NCBI GenBank assembly: GCA_002778785.1
Contig: PEZS01000004.1
Coordinates: 27,293 to 88,396, forward strand
Length of the DNA stretch: 61,104 bases
Direction of reading: 5' to 3'
Source of the DNA: Bdellovibrionales bacterium CG10_big_fil_rev_8_21_14_0_10_45_34
GTDB lineage: Bacteria; Bdellovibrionota; Bdellovibrionia; Bdellovibrionales; 1-14-0-10-45-34
This document shows positions 19,602 through 28,833 of this stretch, piece after piece (the stretch's first letter is position 1; each line of letters opens with the position of its first letter). A program made the translations under genes and the position numbers. The notes beneath the pieces are model-generated. The model searched no databases. It was not told the DNA's origin and was given only the letters and a program-made list of their open reading frames with translations.

Positions 19602-21488
19602 TTAATTGACGGTGTCAATTTTAGCTGTCAAAGATTTGGACCTGGATATGCTGTTCCGGTCTATCGGCAAGGAAATACTAAGAAGAAATTGCCCAATATC
19701 GTCGAGTCCTGATGAAACCATGACGTCGAGCTCGGCAAGTATTTGGCGAGCGGCCCCCCAAAGCGGGCCTTGAGGTGCCTCCCTCAAGGCCAACTCTGAC
19801 GGTAAACAAATCGTAATCACTAGACTCATCTCAACAGAAGAAATTTCAATTCTAGGAGGCACTGCCAAACCCGCCTGAGCAATAAGTCGAAACGCCTCTT
19901 GCAAGAAACCAAGCAGAGCTTGAAAGATAAGGGCTTCTATTCCGAAGACAGGGGGGTGCTCATCAGATTGTTCGAGTTGTATGTTCAGCCCTAGAGCTCG
20001 TGTTTGTAACTCTAAGATCTCTAGTACAGCCATAGTGGTGTTCGATAAATCAAAGGATGATTCAGCGATTTCTTCAGGTCGTCTTGTGAAGCTCAATAAC
20101 TTTTCAACCATTGATTTGCATCTGAGCGCGCCTTCATTCATCAGCTGTACATCTGCTTGAATCTCGCTTGGCAAATTTTTATCGGCCATTAGCAGGTGCA
20201 AAAAAGTTAACATGCCGGCAAGGGGATTATTTATCTCATGGGCTATACTAGATCCAATAATTCCTAACTCAGCCATGCGCGCATTTTGGATTTGCTTTCT
20301 TTTTGAGATCTCTCGCTTTGTTACGTCTTTATAAATGTTTACATAGATCGACTGCTTCGACGAAAAGTTAACACGCTGGCTGGAAACTTCTAAATACGCC
20401 CTTTTACTATCGGTATCAGATTCCGTGAGTAAGAAGCGCGAACCCAGACGACAGTTTGGGCATGGCTCATCTCGGTTGAACAGCTTAGCGTAGCATTTAA
20501 CGTTATCCTCAGGCGAAGCAGAAAAGCTCTTGTTAAATCTCACAACACTGTAGTCGCTATCTATAAGTGCAATGGGCTCGTCGAATGCATCAAAAGTAGT
20601 CTTCCACTGAAACTCAATTTCTTCTACTTGCTTCATACTTTCTATTCTTTCAACTGATATATTCACCGCGGGTAGAGTGAGTTGAATCTTCTTGCTTTGA
20701 TCGGCAGAAATTTTGTTAGAAGAAGTTGCCACCAGAACGTAGGCTTCCGCTTTTGCCACAAAATGCAGAATGCGCTGATGGGGCTGAGTCTTTTCTATGT
20801 GGTTAAGCTGAGCCTCGGGCAAAATTCGAATACGAGCCTTTTCTTTCGGGTCGAATATGAGACTGGTGAGTAAGTTTTCGATCTGAAATATCGAACTTGC
20901 TGCCTCTAGGTTTGCTAAAAGTTTGCTGAGAAACTCTAGTTTTTCAAGCTGTCCCTCAATGCGGCGATTAGTCCTTTGAATAGATTCTTCACGTTCATGA
21001 ACTGCGGCTTCGAGAATTTCGTACTGTTGGCTTAGGAGCTCGTTTTGTTCTTCGAAGAGCTGCATAAGAGTTCTATTTTGAATGATTTCTCCGTAGGTTT
21101 CTATGGCCTCGCGAATAGCCACTTCTGCCTCCTCTTGACTGGGGCCGATAAGAAGATGGCTTACTGAAACAGAATTGCAAAGCTGAATGAGTTCGGTGTC
21201 GGGCAATAGAGGGTCAATGAGAATGAACTGAACGTTTTCATAGCTTTTTGTAAACTCCTTGAAAATAAGAATCTGTTCGCTGAGCGGTTGATTTGATCCA
21301 AATAATATTAGCACCTTTAAATTGGCGAGATGTTCAAGTTGGCTTCGCCAAGCGCTTAGCGGCGAGTACATGATGCTATCAAGAGTCCCATACGAAGGCA
21401 AAGCGCCAAGCCAGAGTGTCTCCGCATTCACCCTGTCAGCCGACCCACTTTTTCGCTTTTCTTGCTGATACTTGGATGATTTTGTCAA
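19602..21488 (-). CDS. histidine-kinase-like protein with degenerate ATP-binding domain
   Basis: 628 residues, no membrane segment. An N-terminal receiver-like fold without obvious acidic pocket (about 35-130) is followed by a long coiled coil (about 140-190). A GAF-like region (about 195-295) comes next, then a PAS-like domain with four cysteines including CPNC (about 300-390). The dimerisation helix keeps its histidine (SSIAHEINNPL, His417). The catalytic domain is eroded: the N-box is LGFLQEAFRLI, with Glu where the magnesium-binding Asn should be. DxGxG, the F-box and GxGLGL are absent. It probably cannot autophosphorylate but could act as phosphatase, phosphotransfer partner or sensor scaffold. 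It starts one base after the HAD gene and precedes the NtrC-type regulator. Confidence 0.85.
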   Translation of the reverse strand: MTKSSKYQQEKRKSGSADRVNAETLWLGALPSYGTLDSIMYSPLSAWRSQLEHLANLKVLILFGSNQPLSEQILIFKEFTKSYENVQFILIDPLLPDTELIQLCNSVSVSHLLIGPSQEEAEVAIREAIETYGEIIQNRTLMQLFEEQNELLSQQYEILEAAVHEREESIQRTNRRIEGQLEKLEFLSKLLANLEAASSIFQIENLLTSLIFDPKEKARIRILPEAQLNHIEKTQPHQRILHFVAKAEAYVLVATSSNKISADQSKKIQLTLPAVNISVERIESMKQVEEIEFQWKTTFDAFDEPIALIDSDYSVVRFNKSFSASPEDNVKCYAKLFNRDEPCPNCRLGSRFLLTESDTDSKRAYLEVSSQRVNFSSKQSIYVNIYKDVTKREISKRKQIQNARMAELGIIGSSIAHEINNPLAGMLTFLHLLMADKNLPSEIQADVQLMNEGALRCKSMVEKLLSFTRRPEEIAESSFDLSNTTMAVLEILELQTRALGLNIQLEQSDEHPPVFGIEALIFQALLGFLQEAFRLIAQAGLAVPPRIEISSVEMSLVITICLPSELALREAPQGPLWGAARQILAELDVMVSSGLDDIGQFLLSISLPIDRNSISRSKSLTAKIDTVN

Positions 21489-21489
21489 G

Positions 21490-22194
21490 CTAAGAACTCT
21501 CCAAGTTATCGAAGTAAGCAGCTCGCGTGAGGAGTTGAGGAATCTCTTTGAGGTCTTCTACGACAACGTCAGGTTTTTCGTTGAATTGAGATTCTACCTC
21601 GTGTGCATGTTCTCCGTACCGGACCCAGATTCCCTTTAGCCCATTGAGTTTCGCAGGAACAATGTCTGTGCTCATTCGGTTTCCAATGCTTACCACTCGA
21701 GACGGCGCGGAATAAATGGAAGCTATTCTTGAAAAATGTTGTGCCTTTGAATTAGCGCCTCTTTTGCATATATTAACTGTAGCAAAAAGTTCAGCAATAC
21801 CGAGTGCTGCAACCTTCTTTTCTTGGGTTTCGAAGTTTCCGGATGTTAATAAATGCAAATCGAAACGTCCGTGAAGGTCACTAAGAACTTCTTTAGCATG
21901 AGCTTTTAACTTCACCGTTGAAGAATCAAAAAAGGTAAAGAATAAGTTTTCAGATCGTTCAATCTGCGAATCGGAAAGTGAGAGCCTGTGAGCCAAAAAT
22001 TCTAAGAGATTTTGCAAGGTACCAGTAGTTCGATACTCTGTGTGTAACTGCGCAAACGATTTAAAGCTATCGATCTTTCCTGCTTCGATCAAAAAGTTGC
22101 AGACGACCTTGTGAGCTTCAGGAAGAATATATTTTGTCGTATCTAGCAATGTATCGTCTAAGTCAAAAATGAGAGCAGAAGCAGAGAGTTTCAT
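21490..22194 (-). CDS. HAD-superfamily phosphatase
   Basis: 234 residues. Motif I is LIFDLDDTLLDTTKY, motif II LLTSGNFETQ, and motif III and IV are read in KRGANSKAQHF and VSIGNRMSTDIVPAKLNGL. The cap is a helical insert of the phosphoglycolate-phosphatase type. The substrate cannot be told from sequence. The start overlaps the mpaA stop by four bases and the stop lies one base before the kinase-like gene, so it is inside an operon. Confidence 0.88.
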   Translation of the reverse strand: MKLSASALIFDLDDTLLDTTKYILPEAHKVVCNFLIEAGKIDSFKSFAQLHTEYRTTGTLQNLLEFLAHRLSLSDSQIERSENLFFTFFDSSTVKLKAHAKEVLSDLHGRFDLHLLTSGNFETQEKKVAALGIAELFATVNICKRGANSKAQHFSRIASIYSAPSRVVSIGNRMSTDIVPAKLNGLKGIWVRYGEHAHEVESQFNEKPDVVVEDLKEIPQLLTRAAYFDNLESS

Positions 22195-22880
22195 AGAAGC
22201 TCTCCTTCTAGCAATTGGCCTAGTGCTCGAAATGCATTTTTAGCATTTGATCTCACCTCGGTAAGAGAGCGGCCCTCGAGTTCTTCGACGCAGACAACCG
22301 GAATTCCAAGGCCAAGACCCGCCCACTGCCCCAAGCTGCCAGGAGTGGCATACCCAATATCCTCTTTAAAGGGAGTATTTGTGGCTTTTGCCAAACACTC
22401 AGCCCATTCGTTTGGTGCATTTGACGTCAATATTACACACGCTTCAGAATGACTATGGAAGTGGATGATCAAATTGAACTTATGCTGCTCAATTAAGGAG
22501 CTCAGGGCGTCCACTTCTGGAGCGCACCTCGGTTTAGTGCCTGGATTGTATCTGGGACCTCGGGAATCACGGGTCCAGTCCGAGGAGCTGAAGTTTCGGT
22601 TCAAATCGACTCCCTGAGAGTTCGTCCGGCTACGTGGACTAGCGTAGTAGCCGTCGGGGTTGAGGCAAGGTATGGCAAACCAATCTATCTTTTGCTTAGG
22701 AAGTGAGTCTAAAAGAGTGATCCACTCTTCGGCCCAGGTGACGCCTTCGGGTTCGTCTCCATGCATTCCCCCAAGAATGAGAATTTTTAGCTGGGGGTCA
22801 TCACAAAGAAACTTGTGGAGCTCAATGGTCCTACCCTTTGGGGAGCGTTGCCAGGCCTTCTGGTTCTCAATGTGACTCAT
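22191..22880 (-). CDS. mpaA: M14 carboxypeptidase, murein peptide amidase A type
   Basis: 229 residues, close to MpaA length. The zinc site HxxE is in GGMHGDEPEG, the third ligand in IIHFHSHSE, and the arginine/asparagine substrate motif in GVDLNRNFSS. The catalytic glutamate is probably in VVCVEELEGR. MpaA removes meso-diaminopimelate from murein tripeptide during wall recycling in the cytoplasm. No signal peptide is present, which fits. It is the first gene of the mpaA-HAD-kinase-regulator operon and is divergent from glmU across 57 bases. Confidence 0.8.
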   Translation of the reverse strand: MSHIENQKAWQRSPKGRTIELHKFLCDDPQLKILILGGMHGDEPEGVTWAEEWITLLDSLPKQKIDWFAIPCLNPDGYYASPRSRTNSQGVDLNRNFSSSDWTRDSRGPRYNPGTKPRCAPEVDALSSLIEQHKFNLIIHFHSHSEACVILTSNAPNEWAECLAKATNTPFKEDIGYATPGSLGQWAGLGLGIPVVCVEELEGRSLTEVRSNAKNAFRALGQLLEGELL

Positions 22881-22937
22881 ATTTGCAATTGTAGGGGATA
22901 GTTGACGGGTATGTCGATCAATCGTTAGTTTTGTCGG

Positions 22938-24320
22938 ATGTCAATATACAAAAAAACGGCCATTATTCTAGCTGCCGGTAAAGGCTCGCGTATGAAATCG
23001 CCACTACCCAAGGTGCTGCATCCTGTGGCCGGGCGACCCATGATTAATTATAGTATCCGAGCCGCTAAAGAGGCGGGTTTTGACGAGGTTCGCGTTGTCA
23101 TTGGGCATGGTCGGCAGCTCATTGAACCTCACGTAGTCTCACAAGGAGCAATTCCGAAGATTCAAGACCAACAATTAGGAACGGGACATGCTGTTAAATC
23201 AGCAGGTGTTGAAGATCTCGATGGAATTGTTCTTATTATGAATGGCGATCATCCGCTTGTAACCGGCCAGGACATAGGAACTATTTTAGATGAGTATCGT
23301 GGATTAGATTCCCCCGATATAGCTGTCGTTACAGCTTTATTGAAGCGTCCGGGCGATATGGGGCGAATTATCCGGCTAAAAGGCGACTTGAGCGCCATTG
23401 TCGAAGCCAAAGATGCTTCGCCGCAGGTACTCGATATTCGCGAGGTGAATACGGGATTTTATATCCTTCGAGCCGAAACTCTTAAAAAGTTTTTGCCCCA
23501 ATTATCGAATCAAAATGCGCAGGGTGAATTTTATCTTACAGATTTAGTGAGTCTTATAAAAACGTCGGGGCTGGCAGTTAAAGCGATCAAAGGTGCGGGA
23601 AGATTTTCTGTCGGAGTCAATTCGCAGGCGCAGCTAGCTCATGCTACGAAAAACATTTTTTTGAAGGAAGCTAGACTCCAAATGCAAGAAGGGGTCGTAA
23701 TTTTGGATCCCCTTGCGACCTACATAGAACCGGGTGTTAAAATAGGCCAAGGTTCAGTAATATATCCGGGAGTCTTCTTAAAAGGGAAAACTCAAATTGG
23801 TGCTTTCTGTGTTGTCGAACCAAACTGCATGATCATAGACAGTAACATTGGGCCATCGAGCCAGATTCGGGCGATGAGTTATCTTGAAGAGTGCAAAGTT
23901 GGCGAGAAGTCAGTCGTTGGGCCCGTAGCTAGATTGCGGCCCGGCGCAGATTTAGGTGCCGAAGTAAAAATAGGTAATTTTGTAGAAATAAAAAACACCA
24001 AATTTGGAAACCGCTCAAAAGCTTCTCACCTTGCTTACATCGGCGATGCAGAAATCGGCGAAGATGTTAATATGGGCTGCGGAGTAATTACAGTAAACCT
24101 CGCAACAGACGGAAAGAAGCACAAAACAAAAGTTGGAGATCGCTCTTTTGTTGGAAGTGATGTTCAGCTGATTGCGCCCGTCGAAATAGAAAGTGATGCG
24201 TTTGTGGCGGCTGGTTCCACGATCACAAAAAATGTTCCCAGCGGAGCGTTGGCGGTTGGTCGGGCTGAGGTAAAAATTAAAACGGGATATGCTGATCGAA
24301 TTAAATCTCGAAAAAAATAG
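22938..24320 (+). CDS. glmU: bifunctional GlcN-1-P acetyltransferase / GlcNAc-1-P uridyltransferase
   Basis: 460 residues, full length. The N-terminal nucleotidyltransferase motif is ILAAGKGSRMKSPLPKVLHP, with NGDHPLVT and QLGTGHAV. The C-terminal half is a left-handed beta helix of hexapeptide repeats with the acetyltransferase segment ASHLAYIGDAEIGEDVNMGC. It makes UDP-GlcNAc for peptidoglycan and lipopolysaccharide. It forms an operon with glmS, 30 bases downstream. No strong ribosome site is seen before the ATG. Confidence 0.97.
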   Translation: MSIYKKTAIILAAGKGSRMKSPLPKVLHPVAGRPMINYSIRAAKEAGFDEVRVVIGHGRQLIEPHVVSQGAIPKIQDQQLGTGHAVKSAGVEDLDGIVLIMNGDHPLVTGQDIGTILDEYRGLDSPDIAVVTALLKRPGDMGRIIRLKGDLSAIVEAKDASPQVLDIREVNTGFYILRAETLKKFLPQLSNQNAQGEFYLTDLVSLIKTSGLAVKAIKGAGRFSVGVNSQAQLAHATKNIFLKEARLQMQEGVVILDPLATYIEPGVKIGQGSVIYPGVFLKGKTQIGAFCVVEPNCMIIDSNIGPSSQIRAMSYLEECKVGEKSVVGPVARLRPGADLGAEVKIGNFVEIKNTKFGNRSKASHLAYIGDAEIGEDVNMGCGVITVNLATDGKKHKTKVGDRSFVGSDVQLIAPVEIESDAFVAAGSTITKNVPSGALAVGRAEVKIKTGYADRIKSRKK

Positions 24321-24350
24321 AGCGATCAATTTGATTGAAAGAGAAAAAAC

Positions 24351-26195
24351 ATGTGCGGAATTGTTGGTTATTTAGGAGAGCGAGATCCGAAAGAAGTAAT
24401 CATGACCGGCCTGAAGCGCCTTGAGTACCGCGGTTACGATAGTGCGGGAGTTAGTATTTGGGATAAGGGCCACTTCAAGCGAGTCAGAGCAGAGGGTAAA
24501 CTGGTCAATCTCGAAAAGAAACTGGAGTTTGAATCCTTCGACGGACATATCGGTATAGGACATACAAGGTGGGCAACTCATGGAATTCCCAATGAAGCAA
24601 ATGCGCACCCTCATACGTTCCGAGGCGTCAGCATAGTGCACAACGGAATAATTGAAAACTACTCTGAAATCAGAATAGAGCTAGGGAAACGAGGCCATAC
24701 ATTTGAGTCAGAGACCGACTCAGAACTCATCGCACACCTCATTTCTTCCTTCTTAGAGGGGGCGCAAGACTTTCATTCGGCGTGCTTAAAGGCAAAGGAG
24801 AAGTTACAAGGTGCCTACTCAGTCGTCGCCGTGACCGAACATAATCCTGACCAAATATGTGCCTTTAAAAATGGACCACCTTTGATCTTGGGAATTGGAG
24901 AAAAGGAATTTGTAGTAGCTAGTGACATTCAAGCTATCGTCCCTTGGACAAAGAACATCATTCACATCGAAGATGGTGAGTTTTTACTTGTGAACAAAGA
25001 TAGCTACTCCCTCTTTTCAAGCGATGGAAAACTTGCAAAGAAAAATATTATTACTATTGACTGGAGCGAAGAGGTTGCGGAGAAGCGTGGTTTTCCTTTC
25101 TTTATGCTTAAAGAAATCTTTGAGCAGCCCCGAGCAGTTGCTCAAGCCATCAAACCCTTTTTGACAACCGATGCTGAGCCGACCATTTCGCTAAGTGCAA
25201 TTCAGTGGGATAATCCGGCCGATCTTAAGAGACTTGTTGAGTCTGAGCGCTTGTTTATTGTTGCCTGCGGTACAAGCTATTACGCGGGGATGGTTGGCGA
25301 GTACCTTGTGGAGAAGTTTGCTGGAATTCCAGTTGAAGTTGATCTGGCGAGTGAGTTTCGCTACAGAGATCCCATAATCCCCAAGAACACAACCGTGCTT
25401 TTTATCTCCCAGAGTGGAGAAACCGCCGACACGCTTGCTGCGTTGAGGCTGGCGAAAGAATACGGTGCTTTGATTGTAAGCTTAGTGAACGTTAAAGGAT
25501 CTTCTATTGACCGCGAAAGCCAAGGGCGAATTGCTATGAAGGCCGATGTTGAAGTTGGTGTAGCTTCGACAAAGGCCTATACGTCTACGCTTGCCATTTT
25601 AAACTGCTTAGCTATTGGTTTAGGTCTTCAAAGAGGGCGAGTGACGCCTGCAGAAGCTCAAGAACAGGTACGCTCGTTACAAGCACTTCCGAGTCTTCTT
25701 GAAAAAGCTTTGAACTATTCTAGCTTTTTTCAGGAGTCGGCAGAATTTTTGAGTAATTTTAACGGCATACTCTACATTGGCCGCGGGGTCAGTTACCCAG
25801 TCGCTCTAGAAGGTGCTTTAAAACTTAAAGAGTTAGCCTATATGCACGCAGAAGGCTACGCAGCCGGAGAACTCAAGCACGGCCCCATTGCACTTATAGA
25901 TAACAAAATGGGAATTGTAGTAATCGCTCCCAAAGATCACGTTTATGAAAAGTCTGTCAGCAACTTAGAAGAAGTGCGAGCTCGAGGCGGTATCATCATA
26001 AGCATCGGAAGCGGAGATGATGAACACCTCCAAAGGCTCTCAAAATTTTATATTTCAATTCCTCAAGTTACCTGGAATTTGAGTCCGATTCTATCGGTAG
26101 TTGCAACGCAGCTTCTGGCTTACCATGTGGCCGTCGTGAAAGGGCTGGATGTGGATCAGCCACGTAATCTTGCTAAAAGCGTCACCGTCGAGTGA
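24351..26195 (+). CDS. glmS: glutamine-fructose-6-phosphate aminotransferase
   Basis: 614 residues. The N-terminal nucleophile Cys2 is in MCGIVGYLGERD, the glutaminase domain has GIGHTRWATHG, and two SIS domains follow (ACGTSYYAGMVGEYLVEKF and GRGVSYPVALEGALKLKE). The C-terminus DQPRNLAKSVTVE is canonical. It produces glucosamine-6-phosphate for the GlmU branch. No glmS ribozyme is expected in the 30-base gap to glmU. The stop codon lies inside the left arm of a 129-bp inverted repeat. Confidence 0.97.
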   Translation: MCGIVGYLGERDPKEVIMTGLKRLEYRGYDSAGVSIWDKGHFKRVRAEGKLVNLEKKLEFESFDGHIGIGHTRWATHGIPNEANAHPHTFRGVSIVHNGIIENYSEIRIELGKRGHTFESETDSELIAHLISSFLEGAQDFHSACLKAKEKLQGAYSVVAVTEHNPDQICAFKNGPPLILGIGEKEFVVASDIQAIVPWTKNIIHIEDGEFLLVNKDSYSLFSSDGKLAKKNIITIDWSEEVAEKRGFPFFMLKEIFEQPRAVAQAIKPFLTTDAEPTISLSAIQWDNPADLKRLVESERLFIVACGTSYYAGMVGEYLVEKFAGIPVEVDLASEFRYRDPIIPKNTTVLFISQSGETADTLAALRLAKEYGALIVSLVNVKGSSIDRESQGRIAMKADVEVGVASTKAYTSTLAILNCLAIGLGLQRGRVTPAEAQEQVRSLQALPSLLEKALNYSSFFQESAEFLSNFNGILYIGRGVSYPVALEGALKLKELAYMHAEGYAAGELKHGPIALIDNKMGIVVIAPKDHVYEKSVSNLEEVRARGGIIISIGSGDDEHLQRLSKFYISIPQVTWNLSPILSVVATQLLAYHVAVVKGLDVDQPRNLAKSVTVE

Positions 26196-26320
26196 AGAGC
26201 TGAAAAGTTCGCATCTGCTGCGTTGTCGGCTCAAAAATCTCACTTCGACGTAGTGGCTGACTACGCCTTCGCTCGATTTTGAACCTCCGCCTTGCATCTA
26301 CGAACTTTTGAGCTCTTCAC
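26192..26320. repeat. 129-bp imperfect inverted repeat at the glmS stop codon
   Basis: The outer 20 bases are complementary with one mismatch (GTGAAGAGCTGAAAAGTTCG against CGAACTTTTGAGCTCTTCAC). The middle pairs imperfectly, and the centre is perfect again (CGTAGT-GGCTG-ACTACG). The whole can fold as one long hairpin containing the glmS TGA. It may be a terminator, an mRNA 3' stabiliser or a small mobile palindromic element. Confidence 0.75.
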
Positions 26321-26421
26321 AAATTGATAACTTCGTGATTACGACAATGCTTGCTGGATTGACTTTGATATAAATGGGGTCAGCATTAAATCTTGTTCGG
26401 CATTTCTATAAAGGAGCTTTT

Positions 26422-26961
26422 ATGTTTTCAAAGATTCTGATTGGTTTAGTTGTCGTTGTGGGTCTGTTTCTTGTGTATGTGAGCTTTCAACCTTCTCGCT
26501 ACACGATCGCAAGGGAGATCACTGTACATGCTCCGCCCGAAGTAGTTTTTCCTTATATAAACAATTCTCAAAAAGCCAATGATTGGATGCCTTGGCAAGA
26601 CGAAGACCCAACAGTTGTCATGCAATACGAGGGTGTCGAAGAAGGCGTCGGCTCAATTTCTACATGGAATTCCGAGGGTAAAATGGGAGTTGGGAAGGCT
26701 GAAGTTGTCGAAAGTATTGAAAACGAAAAGGTGACAACACAATTGACCTACACCAAACCAATGCAAATGTCGCAACAAGCCGTTGTAAGTTTAACGCCGG
26801 TGGATGTTGGAACTCTCGTAAAATGGGAAGTCACCGGTGAAAACAATTTTATGGGTAAGGTGTTCTGCATTTTTGTGAATATGGACAAAATGGTTGGCGA
26901 TCAGTTTGAAAAAGGCCTCCAAACCCTTAAGCAAAGGCTAGAGAGCCGGATAACTGAGTAA
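26422..26961 (+). CDS. membrane-anchored SRPBCC (polyketide-cyclase-like) protein
   Basis: 179 residues from the ATG at 26422, chosen because AAGGAG lies eight bases upstream and it begins the hydrophobic anchor (MFSKILIGLVVVVGLFLVYV). The rest fits the START/SRPBCC fold: ITVHAPPEVVFPYINN, WMPWQDEDP, then a string of beta strands and the C-terminal helix FEKGLQTLKQRLES. Such proteins bind hydrophobic ligands; the ligand is unknown. It follows the inverted repeat after glmS and converges on trmFO. Confidence 0.8.
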   Translation: MFSKILIGLVVVVGLFLVYVSFQPSRYTIAREITVHAPPEVVFPYINNSQKANDWMPWQDEDPTVVMQYEGVEEGVGSISTWNSEGKMGVGKAEVVESIENEKVTTQLTYTKPMQMSQQAVVSLTPVDVGTLVKWEVTGENNFMGKVFCIFVNMDKMVGDQFEKGLQTLKQRLESRITE

Positions 26962-26979
26962 GCTGAGCAATATTTTGGT

Positions 26980-28353
26980 TCAAAAAGTAGTTGGACGGCT
27001 TTCGATCCAGCGGAGGAATTCGGACTTAGCCCTCTCGATCTGTGTTTGTTTGCGCACACTTTTGTCGCGAATGTTGTTGTCAGCCTTCGGAAGCAGCCCA
27101 AAGTTGATATTAGTAGGCTGAAATCTTTCATTCTGTATCGTCGTTATCGCCGTAAGCAGGCTCCCAAGTGCCGTGGCAAGAGGTGGTGGGTCAAACTTCT
27201 GATGGCGATATTTTTGCTTGATAAAATTTGCCACCAGAAGCCCGATACATGTCGATTCAAAGTAACCTTCAACGCCGGTAATCTGCCCTGCAAAAAATAA
27301 TTCTTCATCCTTTTTGCTCGACAAGTTTGGGCTCAATAGCTTGGGCGAATTGATATAAAGATTTCGGTGAATGCTCCCGAGTTTGTAAAATTCGGCATTT
27401 TCAAGCCCAGGTATCATTCTAAAAACTCGCTGCTGTTCTGGGTACGCCATCTTCGTTTGAAATCCGACCATGTTGTAGGCAGTTGCCTCTAGGTTATCTT
27501 GTCTTAACTGCACGACGGCATAAGGCCTTGTGCCGGTATGTGGGTTTGTAAGGCCAACTGGCTTTAGCGGCCCAAACCTCAAAGTGTCTTTGCCCCGCTC
27601 AGCAAGAACTTCAACTGGCAAACAGCTTTCAAAATAGGGGGTTTTTTCAAAGTCCTTTTCAAACTCTTTGGGTTCGACTTTGCGAGCGGTGTTGATCGAC
27701 TCCACCAAATTGTAATATTCGTCTTTAGTAAGTGGGCAATTGATATAGTCGCTTGACCCCTTATCCCAACGTGATTGCATCCAAGTTTTTGAAGTGTCGA
27801 TGGAGTCAGCTGCAATAATGGGCGCGATTGCATCAAAAAAATAGAGGAAGTCATCTCCACCAAAATGTTCGAGCAAAGACTTCGAGAGAGCATCGCTTGT
27901 AAGTGGACCAGTGCAAATTACGGAGGGCCTCGGAATTTGATCAATCGACTCTATTTCGTCAGCTACGATTTCAATGTTAGGTTGATCCAATAGGACTTGA
28001 GTTACTCGAGCTGAAAATTTCTCTCGATCAATACCGAGTGCTTGCCCGGCAGGCACGGAAAACTCTTTGGCTACTTTGAGAATAATTGAATCTAATTGTT
28101 CGGCCTCCCATTTAAGAAGAGCCGGAGCCGAACCTTCTGTGAGGCTTCCAAAGGAGTTCGAGCAAACGAGTTCTGCAAAGTTCTGCGTTTTGTGGGCTGC
28201 CGTGAGCTTGCCGGTAAGTCTCATTTCAATCAGGCGCACCTTAAAACCAAACTGCGCCAATTGATAGGCGCATTCACTACCAGTTAGTCCTGCGCCGATG
28301 ACAGTGATAGTCGGCGGCTCATTGAGATTATTCGTAGACTTTTTAGCAATCAT
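26980..28353 (-). CDS. trmFO: folate/FAD-dependent tRNA (uracil-54-C5) methyltransferase
   Basis: 457 residues. The FAD motif is ITVIGAGLTGSECAYQLA; family blocks include FAELVCSNSFGS, ICTGPLTSD, TLRFGPLKPVGLTNPHTG and YNMVGFQTKMAYPEQ. The enzyme methylates U54 of tRNA using methylenetetrahydrofolate. It is slightly longer than average at the C-terminus. It is convergent with the SRPBCC gene and divergent from the DciA-like gene; the 162-base divergent region contains a hairpin ATCGTG/CACGAT at about 28370-28390. Confidence 0.95.
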   Translation of the reverse strand: MIAKKSTNNLNEPPTITVIGAGLTGSECAYQLAQFGFKVRLIEMRLTGKLTAAHKTQNFAELVCSNSFGSLTEGSAPALLKWEAEQLDSIILKVAKEFSVPAGQALGIDREKFSARVTQVLLDQPNIEIVADEIESIDQIPRPSVICTGPLTSDALSKSLLEHFGGDDFLYFFDAIAPIIAADSIDTSKTWMQSRWDKGSSDYINCPLTKDEYYNLVESINTARKVEPKEFEKDFEKTPYFESCLPVEVLAERGKDTLRFGPLKPVGLTNPHTGTRPYAVVQLRQDNLEATAYNMVGFQTKMAYPEQQRVFRMIPGLENAEFYKLGSIHRNLYINSPKLLSPNLSSKKDEELFFAGQITGVEGYFESTCIGLLVANFIKQKYRHQKFDPPPLATALGSLLTAITTIQNERFQPTNINFGLLPKADNNIRDKSVRKQTQIERAKSEFLRWIESRPTTF

Positions 28354-28515
28354 TAACTCATACCTTCTATATCGTGATTTAAGGCACGATACCCATATCC
28401 CTACTTTCAGTTTAGGTCGAGCACTCTCTTTAAACGCGCCTGTCTCGAGGTTAGCCTACAAAGGCAAAAAAGTTCCCGTTTGTCGGCTATTTGGGTAATG
28501 TGTTAGGCTTCTAGT

Positions 28516-28818
28516 GTGCATTCAGCATCTCAAATCCTACAAAGTCTTCTCGAAGACGGCAAATCACCCCTAGCAGATTCTTATCTCTGCTATCGTTTGC
28601 GTTTTGAATGGACGCAGGTCATAGGTGAAAAGCTAGCGCCTTTTTGTAGCCCAAGAGAAGTTCGAAAAGGTGTACTCTACTTGAATGTCCCTAGCAGTGC
28701 TTGGGCGCAGCAAATAAGATGGATAGAACACGAGCTCATTCATAAATTAAACACACATGTCCGGCGCACTTGGGTGAAAGAGATCCGAGCTGTTGTTGTC
28801 GCTAACCCTCATCGGTGA
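28516..28818 (+). CDS. DUF721 / DciA-like protein
   Basis: 100 residues from GTG. The pattern matches the DUF721 core: a helical start, FEWTQVIGEKLAPFCSPREVRKG, LYLNVPSSAWAQQIRW and a final helix NTHVRRTWVKEI. DciA family proteins load the replicative helicase in bacteria without DnaC; many DUF721 proteins have not been tested. It is a single gene, 15 bases from the convergent secreted-protein gene. Confidence 0.65.
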   Translation: MHSASQILQSLLEDGKSPLADSYLCYRLRFEWTQVIGEKLAPFCSPREVRKGVLYLNVPSSAWAQQIRWIEHELIHKLNTHVRRTWVKEIRAVVVANPHR

Positions 28819-28833
28819 TCTTAAATAGCGAAG

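Noticed and set aside
24321-24350. glmS ribozyme
   Set aside because: The glmU-glmS gap is only 30 bases, too short for the ribozyme, and the group is not known for it.
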